Numbered from the stretch's first letter, positions 1 to 11,328 are shown. The stretch is DNA of 64,000 nt from Neobacillus sp. Marseille-Q6967 (GCF_946151075.1 NZ_CAMGZB010000001.1:463501-527500); one strand, 5' to 3'. The notes: generated from the letters alone by a model not told the origin. A program made the numbers and translations.

Positions 1-433
1 AGCTCAAAGAATCGGATTTAACTGAAAACTTTCGGGTTATGATATTGAGTAAAAATTTTAGAAGCGGAGCATAATCACTTCCATATTTTTTTAACCAACG
101 ATGGTGGATACCGATCATACAAACGGACGTTACTGCCTCAACCGTATTAATAATATCTATTCCTTGTACGTATTCAATGTCCCCGATTGCCTCAAGCGGC
201 TGCTTAAAAGAGAGAATAATAGTTTTGCCTTCTTCAGAGGTCGTATAGATTTTAACCTTCCCTTTAACAAGAAGGTACAGATACTGTGAAGCTCCTCCCT
301 GGGAACAGATAAGTTCTCCTTGCTCAAAGCTGTACAGTGATAAATGTGGTAATAATGATTCATTAAAAATGGATTCGATTTGATGAGCATGCAAATATTG
401 ATTTAATTTTTCACGGTCTTTCATTTCTTTCAT
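1..433 (-). CDS. Crp/Fnr-family transcriptional regulator, C-terminus beyond the window edge
   Basis: The gene runs off the left edge, so only the first 144 residues are visible. They form a cyclic-nucleotide-binding-type beta barrel, with the segments FEQGELICSQGG and LYLLVKGKVKIY near residues 36-60, followed by the start of the dimerisation helix. The winged-helix DNA-binding domain would lie outside the window. The start ATG at 433 follows GGAGGTG with a 6-base gap. The family comprises Crp, Fnr and YeiL; the barrel pattern reminds me most of YeiL. A YdcZ-type transporter lies just upstream on the same strand, so the two may be co-transcribed. Family confidence is good; the effector is unknown. 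Confidence 0.85.
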   Translation of the reverse strand, partial: MKEMKDREKLNQYLHAHQIESIFNESLLPHLSLYSFEQGELICSQGGASQYLYLLVKGKVKIYTTSEEGKTIILSFKQPLEAIGDIEYVQGIDIINTVEAVTSVCMIGIHHRWLKKYGSDYAPLLKFLLNIITRKFSVKSDSLS

Positions 434-480
434 CACCACACCTCCCGTCTTACATCTAACTCACTCTGAAATAGATACGA

Positions 481-906
481 TTACAACCTTAGGATTACCA
501 CACCTGCTATCATCATCCCAATGCCAATGATCTGCAGCAGACTCATCTTCTGCTTTACCAAGCCGAACCATCCCTTACTATCAATAACAAAGGTCAGACT
601 CAGCTGAGCAATCAAAAGAGCAGAGATAGTAAGAGTAACACCAATCATTTGTATAGCCTTAACATTACTGAAAATAATGACTGCCGCTAAGGCGCCGCCA
701 CCTAGATATAATGGTTTCACTTTCTTAAGTGAGTGCCATTTACCATCTCGGACGAACATTAGGATAATCAAGGCTGCAAGGAATCCGGTTAGCTGGGTAA
801 TTGTTGCCGCTTGCCAAGTGCCAATATCTTGACTAATCCTGGTGTTGGCAACACCTTGTAGAGTAATAAAAGCTCCGCCTAATAATGCAAATATACTCCC
901 CTTCAT
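481..906 (-). CDS. DMT superfamily transporter, YdcZ (DUF606) type
   Basis: A 141-residue very hydrophobic protein with about five membrane segments. It opens with the typical YdcZ sequence ALLGGAFITLQGVANTRIS and keeps the family half-size (140-150 residues), so it probably works as a homo- or heterodimer. YdcZ proteins belong to the drug/metabolite transporter superfamily; their substrates are mostly unknown. The start is supported by GAGGTG 6 bases upstream. It precedes the Crp/Fnr gene with a 47-base gap, which suggests an operon in which the regulator may control the transporter. Confidence 0.85.
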   Translation of the reverse strand: MKGSIFALLGGAFITLQGVANTRISQDIGTWQAATITQLTGFLAALIILMFVRDGKWHSLKKVKPLYLGGGALAAVIIFSNVKAIQMIGVTLTISALLIAQLSLTFVIDSKGWFGLVKQKMSLLQIIGIGMMIAGVVILRL

Positions 907-966
907 TTTTTCACCTCAATTTAAATATCTCTCTATTATTAAAAGGTTTATCCAGATATTTGGAAA

Positions 967-978
967 GGACATATGTCC
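967..978. promoter_or_regulatory. 12-bp perfect palindrome upstream of the ydcZ-like gene
   Basis: GGACATATGTCC lies 61 bases upstream of the transporter start codon and between it and the divergent guaC. A perfect dyad here could be the operator of the Crp/Fnr regulator encoded downstream. The role is inferred from position only; the sequence is not the classical TGTGA-N6-TCACA site. Confidence 0.35.
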
Positions 979-1130
979 TCACCTTCTTAAGTTAGCATAG
1001 CACTTTACCAAATCCTTACGACTATTCTTCTCTCTTATGAATAAGTCCCAAAGAAACCGATAAACCTATCTTTGGAATGACTGGAACTTTTTTTCATTAT
1101 AATTTTTAGAAGCCGTTTGAGGAGGACGTT

Positions 1131-2120
1131 ATGGAAAATGTATTTGATTACGAAGATATTCAACTGATTCCTGCAAAAAGTATTGTGAATAGCCGTTCGG
1201 AGTGCGATACCTCGGTAGTGTTTGGCGGCCGTACTTTCCGTCTGCCTGTCGTGCCCGCCAATATGCAGACGATTATCGACGAAAGAATTGCCGTCTACTT
1301 AGCGGAAAATGGCTATTTTTATATCATGCATCGGTTTGAACCAGAAAAACGAATTTCTTTTATTAAAGATATGAACCAACGGGGATTGTACGCCTCCATC
1401 AGTGTCGGGGTCAAAGAGGGAGAATATGATTTTATCAAACAAGTTGCCGAAGAGCAGCTTTCACCGGAGTACATTACCATCGATATCGCACACGGGCATT
1501 CAAACGCAGTCATCAAAATGATCCAGCATATTAAGCAGCATCTGCCAAACAGTTTTGTTATTGCCGGAAATGTTGGAACACCTGAAGCAGTCCGGGAATT
1601 AGAACATGCTGGTGCGGATGCGACTAAAGTGGGAATTGGGCCTGGTAAGGTATGTATCACAAAAATCAAGACCGGATTTGGAACAGGTGGCTGGCAATTA
1701 GCGGCACTCCGCTGGTGTGCAAAAGCTGCAAGCAAGCCCATTATTGCTGACGGGGGAATCCGGACCCATGGCGATATTGCCAAATCGGTAAGATTTGGTG
1801 CCTGTATGGTCATGATTGGTTCCTTATTTGCCGGCCATGAAGAGTCTCCCGGTGAAACCATTGAGGATAAGAAAGATGGAAAACTCTATAAAGAATACTT
1901 CGGTTCCGCCTCCGAATTTCAAAAAGGGGAACGGAAAAATGTGGAAGGCAAGAAAATGTTAGTCGAGCACAAAGGTTTCTTAAAGGATACGTTAACCGAA
2001 ATGGAGCAAGACCTCCAGTCCTCTATTTCCTATGCAGGCGGAAACAAGCTAGAAGCCATTAAGCATGTAGATTATGTGATTGTCAAAAATTCTATCTTTA
2101 ACGGTGATAAAATTTATTAG
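1131..2120 (+). CDS. guaC: GMP reductase
   Basis: Reduces GMP to IMP with NADPH and releases ammonia, returning guanine nucleotides to the common purine pool in the cytosol. The 329-residue protein has the IMPDH/GMPR TIM-barrel fold from its first residues ([17 protein letters not shown]). The catalytic-loop cysteine is in GPGKVCITK near residue 184, with the phosphate-binding GGIRTHGD and [15 protein letters not shown] segments after it. It lacks the CBS domains of IMP dehydrogenase, and its length fits the Bacillus-type GuaC. The start follows GAGGAGG. A TATAAT at 1098-1103 is a likely -10 box. I saw no purine riboswitch in the leader. A terminator follows at 2225. Confidence 0.95.
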   Translation: MENVFDYEDIQLIPAKSIVNSRSECDTSVVFGGRTFRLPVVPANMQTIIDERIAVYLAENGYFYIMHRFEPEKRISFIKDMNQRGLYASISVGVKEGEYDFIKQVAEEQLSPEYITIDIAHGHSNAVIKMIQHIKQHLPNSFVIAGNVGTPEAVRELEHAGADATKVGIGPGKVCITKIKTGFGTGGWQLAALRWCAKAASKPIIADGGIRTHGDIAKSVRFGACMVMIGSLFAGHEESPGETIEDKKDGKLYKEYFGSASEFQKGERKNVEGKKMLVEHKGFLKDTLTEMEQDLQSSISYAGGNKLEAIKHVDYVIVKNSIFNGDKIY

Positions 2121-2224
2121 CTATCATAGCCTTGAGATTGCTATGAGTCAAACCACGAAGTCATTAATCATTTCAATAACTTTGGTGGTGAACAAGCTCG
2201 GACGTTTATAAAGGTTAAATTTCA

Positions 2225-2249
2225 AGCTGGTCCTCTAAGAGGGCCAGCT
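2225..2249 (+). terminator. Rho-independent terminator after guaC
   Basis: An 11-bp stem (AGCTGGTCCTC with GAGGGCCAGCT, one G-U pair) with a three-base loop, followed by TATTTTCAATT. Confidence 0.8.
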
Positions 2250-2318
2250 ATTTTCAATTGTAACAAAGTTGTGAATGAATACTTATTAACTTGGTCATTT
2301 ATGCTTTAAATTAAATTT

Positions 2319-2978
2319 TTAAACAGTTTTCCAGTCAGCAGCAAATTTTTCAATTCCTTGATCGGTTAACGGATGTTTTGACAATTGCTCAATGACCTTG
2401 AATGGAATGGTTGCAATATGGGCTCCAGCCATTGCCACACGTGTTACATGGTCAGGATGGCGAACAGATGCTGCAATGATTTGTGCATCTAGATTTTGAA
2501 TCCGGAACATCTCAGCAATTTTTGCGACAAGTTGAACTCCATCTTCATTAATATCATCTAAACGACCTAAGAATGGTGAAACATAAGTTGCTCCAGCACG
2601 TGCTGCAAGCAATGCTTGGTTTACACTAAAAATAAGCGTAACGTTTGTTTTAACACCCTTTTTAGTTAAATAGCGGCAAGCCTCTAATCCATCCAATGTC
2701 ATTGGTAGTTTAATGGTAATATTCTTATCACCGCCATTAATTTTAATAAGCTCGTTTGCTTCCGCAATCATTTGATCCGCTGTTAATGCATTAGGTGTTA
2801 CTTCAGCAGAAACCGACTCAACTTCCGGAACGGCATTTAGGATTTCGGCAATACGATCTTCGAATTTTACGCCCTCTTTCGCAACTAATGATGGGTTGGT
2901 GGTTACACCAGATAACACCCCGATTTTATAGGCTTTTTTAATTTCCTCTAAATTTGCAGTATCGATAAAAAATTTCAT
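2319..2978 (-). CDS. tal: Transaldolase (TalC/fructose-6-phosphate aldolase-type)
   Basis: A 219-residue short-type transaldolase of the pentose phosphate pathway, transferring a dihydroxyacetone unit between sugar phosphates via a Schiff base. Visible marks are the N-terminal [16 protein letters not shown], the GVTTNPSL loop, and the Schiff-base lysine in NITIKLPMT near residue 86. The conserved [15 protein letters not shown] segment follows. The reading frame extends 26 codons further upstream, but ATG at 2978 is the real start: GGAGG lies 9 bases before it and the conserved N-terminus begins there. Directly upstream on the same strand is a decayed gnd, so an ancestral gnd-tal pair is likely. 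Confidence 0.93.
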   Translation of the reverse strand: MKFFIDTANLEEIKKAYKIGVLSGVTTNPSLVAKEGVKFEDRIAEILNAVPEVESVSAEVTPNALTADQMIAEANELIKINGGDKNITIKLPMTLDGLEACRYLTKKGVKTNVTLIFSVNQALLAARAGATYVSPFLGRLDDINEDGVQLVAKIAEMFRIQNLDAQIIAASVRHPDHVTRVAMAGAHIATIPFKVIEQLSKHPLTDQGIEKFAADWKTV

Positions 2979-3010
2979 TATGTTTTTCCTCCATTTTTTA
3001 AAGTTATTTT

Positions 3011-3515
3011 TTACTTGATTTTTCCGACAGCATTTTCTGTTAATTCCATTAACCATGACCGAATAAAACTAAGCCATTATTCCAAACTCTTACGACCCTT
3101 CCGTACTCAAAATCAAATTCGTTTTTCTCCAGTACTTCAAATCCTTCGCTCTTATGGCATTCATCGTTGCATACTCAATTCCATTAAGAACCATCTTTAA
3201 GTAATGACCGCTGCCAGCTTTTCCGGCAAATAAGAGGCCGTTCTCCACTGCGGTATCTTTAAAAATAGGCTGCACCACCTCCCATGCATCAGGATCCCCG
3301 TCGATCATGTAACAAGCCCCATTCCGAGAACCTATTGTTTGTTTACTAAACAAATTAATAATGACAGATTCAATTCCAATGTTCAATGGATTTTTGCTAT
3401 TTACTTGGAACGAAATATTTTCATTTGGATTAATTTCAATAAACCAATAAGGTAGGTCCCATTTGATTTCCTCTTCTACAAAGGAACGGCTTAGTAAGCA
3501 GCGTGAAATTTCCAA
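3011..3515 (-). pseudogene. Decayed 6-phosphogluconate dehydrogenase (gnd) fragment
   Basis: Read leftward, frame 1 from about 3329 encodes NGACYMIDGDPDAWEVV and GKAGSGHYLKMVLNGIEYA, the conserved core of Gnd. The frame then shifts, and the adjacent frame continues GFEVLEKNEFDFEYG. A second shift gives [17 protein letters not shown] and a stop at 3011-3013. At least two frameshifts and loss of both ends make it non-functional. The 60 or so residues upstream (3330-3515, and further in frame to about 3582) do not look like Gnd, so a deletion seems to have joined it to part of another, unrecognised gene. Confidence 0.8.
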
Positions 3516-3623
3516 AATAGAGTCTTTGACTTTTTCTTGGAATTCATTCGAAGAACAATCGTCACGTAATATATCCCGAATTAAAGATATTTATTATTTT
3601 TAATTGTTAAATAAATAAAGAAA

Positions 3624-3651
3624 GCACGCCAACCCAAATTGGATGGCGTGC
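3624..3651 (-). terminator. Terminator downstream of the M48 protease gene
   Basis: An 8-bp perfect stem GCACGCCA/TGGCGTGC. Read on the minus strand it is followed by TTTCTTTATTTATTT, so it ends the leftward transcript of the protease gene. The 230 bases between it and that gene show no convincing coding sequence. Confidence 0.7.
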
Positions 3652-3881
3652 ATGGATTTACTTATCAAGTTTCTCTAATCATTTTTGGTCAAATAATTTT
3701 CATACGTGACCATTCTTTCTTCTCTTTCGTTTTTTTCGGTTTCTTAGAACTCTATACGTGACCTTCTTACTTTTTTTAGTATTGACCATGATTTCCTTAC
3801 TATGAAAGATTCTAAAACTACTCAAAAGGCGTTTATTTATAAAAGAAAACCCTCCAATACAGCGAGTTTTAATAACATTCA

Positions 3882-5186
3882 TCAATGTTGATTCATCATT
3901 TCTAATAGTTCCGTATACTCAAAATCCTCCGCATACGTTATCGCCGTCATGCCTTCATCGTTTTCAAGATGTGGATCCGCCCCCGCATCCAAAAGCAACT
4001 CTACCATCTCTTTATTTTCCATGAACACAGCACTCATTAATGGTGTATATCCGTAAGGGTCTGCCAAGTTAGGATCGGCCCCATTTTCCAGCAAGATTCT
4101 CGCAGCTTCCGTTTGATCATTATCCGCCGCAATGATTAACGCTGTTGCTCCCACTTCCGGCTCCTGTTCATTCGGGTCTGCCCCTTCTTCCAATAACCTT
4201 GTCACTTCATCCGTATCGCCATTGATCACAGCTTCCATTAACGGAGTCAATTCTCCCGGAGCTGAAAACTCTTCTGTAAAATTCATCACTTCGTCGATTA
4301 AGGAATAAACAGTCCAGATGGAAAAAGCACCCGCCAGAATGGTAGAAATGACAATGGCAATCACACCGGCTTTGGACTTCTTCTTTAAGACAACAGTGCT
4401 TTCCCCTGCTTGAGATTCGATTTCAAAAATTCTTCTCGGTATCGCCGGATGGGTAGATAAAAGCTCTGTCAAAGAAATAAAGAATCCCTTTTTTTCATTG
4501 TATTGGTTCAAATATTCCTCTTTGTTCACATCTCGAAATAAATGCTTCCCTGCTGAAAACACGGTTAATGCCCGAACTGCCTTTTCCGGCTTTTCGGTAC
4601 AGGCCACGGCCATTCGGTCAGCCGTATACTCACATGCTCGGGAATAAGCCTCGCCGAGAAAGGGAATCCACATCGCCAGAAAGGTGAGCAAACGTTTGAC
4701 TACGTGATTCCTCTTCACATGCGCCAACTCATGTGCGATCACAAAATCTAACTCATCTTCACAGCCGGCCCCAACCAGTTCCACAATATCCGAATAGAGG
4801 ACCACAATGTTTTTACCGAACAAACCAAATATCCTAGAAGCAAAGGCGTTCAAAGCCCCTCCTGATTCCAAAATATACACTTCCGGAATTTCTTCAATCC
4901 CAAACCTTTTACTTAGCGCCGTTACCCTGTTATAAAGTTCGCCAAATTGGCGGGTTGAAAGCTGAATTCCGTTCAGGCGGATATATGCCATGGAAACAGC
5001 GTGCCCAATCAAAGTTACCAGCGCCAGTCCAAATACAATCGAAATCCCAATGATTGAAACAAATAGAAGAATAACCGCTAATACACTAACAACAATTGAA
5101 AAAATAAATAGTGGTTGTTCCTTTTTATGTATAAGGCTCTTCTCATCCAGCATTAGGGTCAGTCCCTTTAAATAGATTTTTTTCAT
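3882..5186 (-). CDS. M48 (HtpX-type) membrane metalloprotease with C-terminal ankyrin repeats
   Basis: A 434-residue protein. Residues about 27-70 form two membrane helices. The zinc site HELAH is at 152-156, and the third metal ligand is probably the glutamate in SRACEYTADRMA. Another membrane helix lies near 275-295. Residues 315-434 hold about three to four ankyrin repeats (TPLMEAVINGDTDEV, TALIIAADNDQTEAA, TPLMSAVFMENKEMV). HtpX-type enzymes degrade misfolded membrane proteins; the ankyrin part probably binds a partner or substrate. The annotated start has a weak ribosome site; the second ATG at 5153 (MLDEKSLIH), which fits the family N-terminus, is an alternative. Single gene with its own terminator. 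Confidence 0.85.
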   Translation of the reverse strand: MKKIYLKGLTLMLDEKSLIHKKEQPLFIFSIVVSVLAVILLFVSIIGISIVFGLALVTLIGHAVSMAYIRLNGIQLSTRQFGELYNRVTALSKRFGIEEIPEVYILESGGALNAFASRIFGLFGKNIVVLYSDIVELVGAGCEDELDFVIAHELAHVKRNHVVKRLLTFLAMWIPFLGEAYSRACEYTADRMAVACTEKPEKAVRALTVFSAGKHLFRDVNKEEYLNQYNEKKGFFISLTELLSTHPAIPRRIFEIESQAGESTVVLKKKSKAGVIAIVISTILAGAFSIWTVYSLIDEVMNFTEEFSAPGELTPLMEAVINGDTDEVTRLLEEGADPNEQEPEVGATALIIAADNDQTEAARILLENGADPNLADPYGYTPLMSAVFMENKEMVELLLDAGADPHLENDEGMTAITYAEDFEYTELLEMMNQH

Positions 5187-5407
5187 ACTAATTTCATTAT
5201 ATTATTTGGGATTGAAATAAATTTATTCTTTAGTTGTTTTGTTTATCATTTGATGGATTTATTAAGTTTGAAAACCTATCTTCGGAAAATTTTTATAACT
5301 ATCTATCAACGAATTGAGAAGCCTTTCTACTTAAGTTACAGAATAGATAAATAACATCATTTACATAATAACGAAAAATAGGTAATTCTGTATGGAGGGG
5401 ATTGATA

Positions 5408-5875
5408 ATGGAACCACAAACAATTTTTGTGTATATAGCAAGCTTTATTTTCGCATTAGTGGCTTATATAATCCCTAAAAAAATGAAACCGTATGAAATT
5501 TATGCAACCTCATTGTTCGCAACATTATTTGGTCTTCTTGTTGATACAGTAATAGCAGTTAAATATAAACTTTATGTACTTGATAAGCCAGGCATACAAA
5601 TACCTCCATTAGTGGGCCAGGTTGTTTTATATGCTGCTACCAGTATAATATTATTGAACCTTTTCCCTTTTGATAGGCCTATTAAATGGAAAATGCTTCA
5701 CATTTTATGTTTCACTTTGCTTGCTGTTGCGTTTGAGTCTATTTCTCTTAAATTTGGATTTATCAAATATAATGAGTGGAAAATTTGGTATTCAACTTTG
5801 ATTTACCCATTTCTAATTTATTTTCTCGTTTTACATTATAAGTTTTTTCAATGGTTGGTAAAACGTACTTCGTAG
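5408..5875 (+). CDS. Small integral membrane protein, CBO0543-like family
   Basis: A 155-residue protein with five hydrophobic segments and basic loops, for example the sequence YIIPKKMKPYEIYATSLFA early in the chain and EWKIWYSTLIYPFLIYF near the end. This pattern matches uncharacterised Bacillus membrane proteins of the CBO0543 family; I know of no established function. ATG at 5408 is preferred over an upstream in-frame TTG because GGAGGGG lies 8 bases before it. Single gene. Confidence 0.7.
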   Translation: MEPQTIFVYIASFIFALVAYIIPKKMKPYEIYATSLFATLFGLLVDTVIAVKYKLYVLDKPGIQIPPLVGQVVLYAATSIILLNLFPFDRPIKWKMLHILCFTLLAVAFESISLKFGFIKYNEWKIWYSTLIYPFLIYFLVLHYKFFQWLVKRTS

Positions 5876-5879
5876 TATA

Positions 5880-5916
5880 AGAAAAGACCAGGTCAAAAAG
5901 ATTCCTCGTCTTTTCT
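5880..5916. terminator. Shared terminator between convergent genes
   Basis: AGAAAAGAC and GTCTTTTCT form a 9-bp stem with a 19-base loop between the convergent membrane-protein and MFS genes. The A and T runs on each side of the stem could serve both directions. The loop is long, so confidence is moderate. Confidence 0.5.
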
Positions 5917-5922
5917 AAGCGA

Positions 5923-7104
5923 TTAAACCGCGTCTCTTTGTTTTTCGGAGGGAAGAGCTCCTGGGTGCCCATTGTTTTTCAACAAACGTTTTACTAGGAA
6001 TGTGAACATCAACAACGAAATCACTACCGAAACGGCACTGACGGTGAACACTATTTGATAACTCGTATACTGGGAAACCCATCCCAAAACAATGGACCCA
6101 AGACCAATACCGAGGTCGGTCGCGGTTAATAACGAAGCATTGGCAACCCCTATTCTTTCTGGGTGAGCAAGACGTATGGTTGCCGCCTGAAAAGCCGGCT
6201 GCGCGGAACCGAAACCAATTCCGTACAAAATGGCCGATCCAATCACGCCGAATAGTCCAGTTGAAAAGCTCAAGGTAATCAAGGCTGAAGTCGTAATGAC
6301 TAGGGCAGGGATAATGACAAATTTCTCGCCATAACGGTCTGAAAGTTTCCCCGCAATAGGCCGGCTTAGGACAAGGGTGGCGGCATACACCAGAAAGAAA
6401 GCGCCTGAATTGACCTTGATTGAGTTCGTTAACAGCGGGACAAAGGCTGAAATGCCTCCATAGGCGAAATTCAGAAAAAAGACCGACACCGTAACGGGCA
6501 ATACCGATTTTTCAAATAATTCGATTCTTCTAGAATACGATTGCGGCTGGAAAGGCATTTTTACAATATACATTAAAAACAGTGCTATGGCAGAAAGGCC
6601 GACCGCGAATAAAAACAAAGCGTTATATGATAAGTTCTCTATCACCCAGATACCGAACATCGGGCCGATAGCCATCGCCAGGGTCATGGCCGTGCTAAAC
6701 CATCCCATCCCTTCACCGCGGCGGGCGGCTGGGATGATATCTGTGATGGCTGTAAAAATGGCGGTTGTGGAAACAGCCCAGCTCATCCCTTGCAATATTC
6801 TGATCCCAATTAAAACGACGATTCCACCGACCCAGCTATACAAATACATCGACAAGGTGAAGATTAGCAGCCCCCAAACGATAAACGGACGCCTGCCGAA
6901 CCGATCCAGCAGCACGCCGATCATCGGACGGAAAATAACGGCAGAAAGCATAAACGCGCCAACCACCAGACCAACCTGACCTTCGTTACCGCCCAGGTGT
7001 TTAATGAATAGCGGCAGCGTCGGAAGGAGCATATAAAATCCTGTGAATAGGAATAGCATTCCTACGGTTATGAGAATAAATGACTTCGTCCATAAGCGTT
7101 CCAC
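5923..7104 (-). CDS. Major facilitator superfamily exporter
   Basis: A 393-residue 12-helix transporter. The motif-A loop between helices 2 and 3 reads LLDRFGRRPFI, with a related GKLSDRYGEKFVI between helices 8 and 9, marking the two homologous halves. This is typical of DHA1-type drug or metabolite efflux pumps. It starts 3 bases after the stop of the carboxymuconolactone decarboxylase-like gene, so the two are one operon, divergent from a TetR gene that probably represses them. The substrate cannot be told from sequence. Confidence 0.88.
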   Translation of the reverse strand: MERLWTKSFILITVGMLFLFTGFYMLLPTLPLFIKHLGGNEGQVGLVVGAFMLSAVIFRPMIGVLLDRFGRRPFIVWGLLIFTLSMYLYSWVGGIVVLIGIRILQGMSWAVSTTAIFTAITDIIPAARRGEGMGWFSTAMTLAMAIGPMFGIWVIENLSYNALFLFAVGLSAIALFLMYIVKMPFQPQSYSRRIELFEKSVLPVTVSVFFLNFAYGGISAFVPLLTNSIKVNSGAFFLVYAATLVLSRPIAGKLSDRYGEKFVIIPALVITTSALITLSFSTGLFGVIGSAILYGIGFGSAQPAFQAATIRLAHPERIGVANASLLTATDLGIGLGSIVLGWVSQYTSYQIVFTVSAVSVVISLLMFTFLVKRLLKNNGHPGALPSEKQRDAV

Positions 7105-7107
7105 GTT

Positions 7108-7419
7108 TCATTCCTCCCTTAATAGTGTACCTTTCGAAAAGACTTTTTTTGCAACCTTAACGGCAGACATCGCCTTCGGCCAACCAGTATAAAAAGAAAG
7201 ATGTGTAATAACTTCAATAAGTTCTTCTTCCGAAAGGCCGTTTTCTTTTGCTAAATTTAAATGAAACTTCAGTTGTTCTGTATTCTGACTAGTCATTAAG
7301 TTAGATACGGTAATTAAACTGCGGTCACGCGGGGATAGTTCCTTACGCTCCCATACAACTTTTGGTGCAAAATCATCTATCATTTTCTGTTTGGAAGAAA
7401 GTTCTTTTGAATTTGACAT
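7108..7419 (-). CDS. Carboxymuconolactone decarboxylase (CMD)-like protein
   Basis: A 103-residue, mostly helical protein with the CMD core: ELSPRDRSLITVSNLMT, then HLNLAKENGLSEEELIEVI, then HLSFYTGWPKAMSAV. The redox-active CxxC pair of AhpD-type members is absent, so a peroxidase role is unlikely. Members near reductases often handle aromatic or quinone-like compounds. It is the first gene of the operon with the MFS pump and is divergent from the TetR gene. Confidence 0.85.
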   Translation of the reverse strand: MSNSKELSSKQKMIDDFAPKVVWERKELSPRDRSLITVSNLMTSQNTEQLKFHLNLAKENGLSEEELIEVITHLSFYTGWPKAMSAVKVAKKVFSKGTLLREE

Positions 7420-7474
7420 TTTATATTCCTTCTTTATTTATAAATTTGTGGCACCAATAAATAATAGATATTGA

Positions 7475-7563
7475 TACATTAATGTACATTTGTCTATAAT
7501 TATAAGCAGAAACAAGATCCTTACAATGGTTAAAGGTATATAATTTGTCTATTAATAAACAAA
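7475..7563. promoter_or_regulatory. Candidate TetR operators in the divergent promoter region
   Basis: Two dyads sit between the CMD/MFS operon and the TetR gene: a perfect 12-bp palindrome TACATTAATGTA (7475-7486) and TTTGT-N10-ACAAA (7544-7563). The phrase TTTGTCTAT also occurs at 7489. Divergent TetR genes commonly bind such sites; no binding data are available here. Confidence 0.4.
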
Positions 7564-7609
7564 TCTTTCAAAATTGTTCATTAACTTCAGAAAGCTTGGT
7601 GAACTCGAA

Positions 7610-8155
7610 ATGTCTAAAGTGGATAGAAGAATATTAAAATCACAAGAAGCGATAAAAAAAGCTGTAATTGAACTAATGTCTGAGAAGAATTTTGACGACA
7701 TTACCATACAGGATATTTCCGATCAGGCCAATGTCAGCCGTGGAACCATCTATCTTCATTACCTGGATAAATATGATCTGCTGGATAAGCTCATTGCGGA
7801 ACATATTCACCGATTAAGGGAAATTTGCGAATCGGCATCTGAGTTAGACTATACCGATGCCAATCTGCCATGGTTCGAATACCTTGAACGAAACTATTTA
7901 TTTTTTTCGACGATGTTAGCGAGCAAGGGAGCCCCTTCATTTCGCAGTCAGTTCCTTGAGTTTCTCATCGAAGAATTCAAAGATGAAGTAAATACAACAG
8001 AAGGAAAAAATCAAGGATTAAATGAACCTGTTATTCTTCAATTCATTGTCACCTCTTACGTTGGGATAGTAGAATGGTGGATTACAAATGGAATGCCTTA
8101 CCCGCCTCATGTCATGTCAGAACAGGTCGGGATATTGTTAGAGCGGAATCTATGA
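7610..8155 (+). CDS. TetR/AcrR-family transcriptional regulator
   Basis: A 181-residue repressor. Residues 7-55 form the TetR helix-turn-helix (AIKKAVIELMSEKNFDDITI, then ANVSRGTIYLHYLDKYDLL). The rest is the all-helical ligand domain, ending GIVEWWITNGMPYPPHVMSE, typical of the TetR_C_7 subgroup. ATG at 7610 is chosen: the 12 residues before it are not part of the family N-terminus. It faces the CMD/MFS operon and probably represses it and itself. A similar TetR C-terminal tail survives as a fragment at 11.9 kb. Confidence 0.88.
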   Translation: MSKVDRRILKSQEAIKKAVIELMSEKNFDDITIQDISDQANVSRGTIYLHYLDKYDLLDKLIAEHIHRLREICESASELDYTDANLPWFEYLERNYLFFSTMLASKGAPSFRSQFLEFLIEEFKDEVNTTEGKNQGLNEPVILQFIVTSYVGIVEWWITNGMPYPPHVMSEQVGILLERNL

Positions 8156-8208
8156 TTAGATCCGTAAGAAAAAGTCTGATTTAAATTTTGTTTTGTTATA
8201 TCCGAACA

Positions 8209-10139
<1,931 letters not shown>

Positions 10140-10352
10140 TTAATTACTCCTCACTTTCTGTTATGAGCCATCTTCCATTTCAGTTGTTGTTCATCGTGTC
10201 TTATCTCCCCCTAATTATGCACCAAATGAAAACGCGACCGTTATCCCATTCGTTTCAAATGTTTGCCTAATCCTCTCACAACCATTTACGGTATAAACGA
10301 ATAAGCATTATAATAAACCTATCAAAAATGAAGGAAATAAGGAGGATCACAT

Positions 10353-11270
10353 ATGTCCGAACGAATATACAAACAGCAGGATGAGCTTGCCAAACTCATT
10401 GATCGTTATTCAGGGCAGGACGGGGTTCACCAGACTGCTATTCCCTCTTTATTTTTCATACGTGAATCAAATGTTACGGAACCACTTTATGGAGTTTACA
10501 AGCCCTCCTTTTGCATCGTCGTTCAAGGTGAGAAGGAAGTATTGCTGGCACAGGAACACTTTAAGTACGGTCCTGCCGATTACCTTGTTGCTTCTGTTGA
10601 CTTGCCGGTTACTGGGCAAGTTATAAAAGCTTCTTCTGACGCTCCTTATTTGGCTCTCAAATTAGAATTTACACCGAGTCAGATCTTAGAGGTCTTAAGT
10701 GAAACTGACATTCAAGTTGGCCCAAAAGAAAATGCTAAGCGAGGAATGTTTGTAAGCCAGATAGAGTTAGAATTGTTGGATGCGGTAATCAGATTAGCTC
10801 GATTACTAGAAAATCCTAAGGATATCCCGGTACTTGCCCCTCTATTCACAAAAGAAATTCTTTATAGGGTTTTACAAGGGGAGCATGGGGCCAGGTTGGA
10901 ACAAATTGCAATAGAAGGCAGCAGTACATCTCAAATCCATGACGTGATCGAACATATCATGTCTAACTACACTAAGTCTTTTCGAATTGAAGAGCTGGCA
11001 GAAATCGCAAATATGAGTGTTTCATCCCTTCATCGGCACTTTAAAGAGGTAACCGCAATGAGCCCGATTCAATTCCAAAAACAACTGAGACTGCAGGAAG
11101 CCCGCCGCCTGTTATTATCCGAATCAAACGATGCAACTAATATTGCATTCCGGGTAGGATATGAAAGTCCATCACAATTCAGCCGGGAATATTCCCGCAT
11201 GTTTGGTCTCCCGCCTAGGGAAGATATAAAGCGCCTGTGGGCGAAATATGACCAGCGAATTAACGCTTGA
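10353..11270 (+). CDS. AraC-family transcriptional regulator
   Basis: A 305-residue regulator. Residues about 25-185 are the AraC N-terminal cupin-type sensing domain (YGVYKPSFCIVVQGEKEVLL). Residues 205-300 contain the two helix-turn-helix motifs (RIEELAEIANMSVSSLHRHF and ATNIAFRVGYESPSQFSREY). GGAGG lies 7 bases before the start. Regulators with this domain order (PF06719-type) often sit beside aldo/keto reductase or alcohol dehydrogenase genes and respond to reactive carbonyls, which agrees with the divergent reductase gene; that link is inference. Confidence 0.92.
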   Translation: MSERIYKQQDELAKLIDRYSGQDGVHQTAIPSLFFIRESNVTEPLYGVYKPSFCIVVQGEKEVLLAQEHFKYGPADYLVASVDLPVTGQVIKASSDAPYLALKLEFTPSQILEVLSETDIQVGPKENAKRGMFVSQIELELLDAVIRLARLLENPKDIPVLAPLFTKEILYRVLQGEHGARLEQIAIEGSSTSQIHDVIEHIMSNYTKSFRIEELAEIANMSVSSLHRHFKEVTAMSPIQFQKQLRLQEARRLLLSESNDATNIAFRVGYESPSQFSREYSRMFGLPPREDIKRLWAKYDQRINA

Positions 11271-11328
11271 ATTCCTTGCTAAACGGGGGAAGTACTCATA
11301 TTTTATAAATGGTCAGTAAACAATAAAA

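Noticed and set aside
960..1130. Purine riboswitch before guaC
   Set aside because: The conserved junction strings of the aptamer are absent.
3700..3885. 61-codon minus-strand reading frame with a lysine/arginine-rich end
   Set aside because: No ribosome site, low-complexity composition, and it lies between the protease gene and its terminator.
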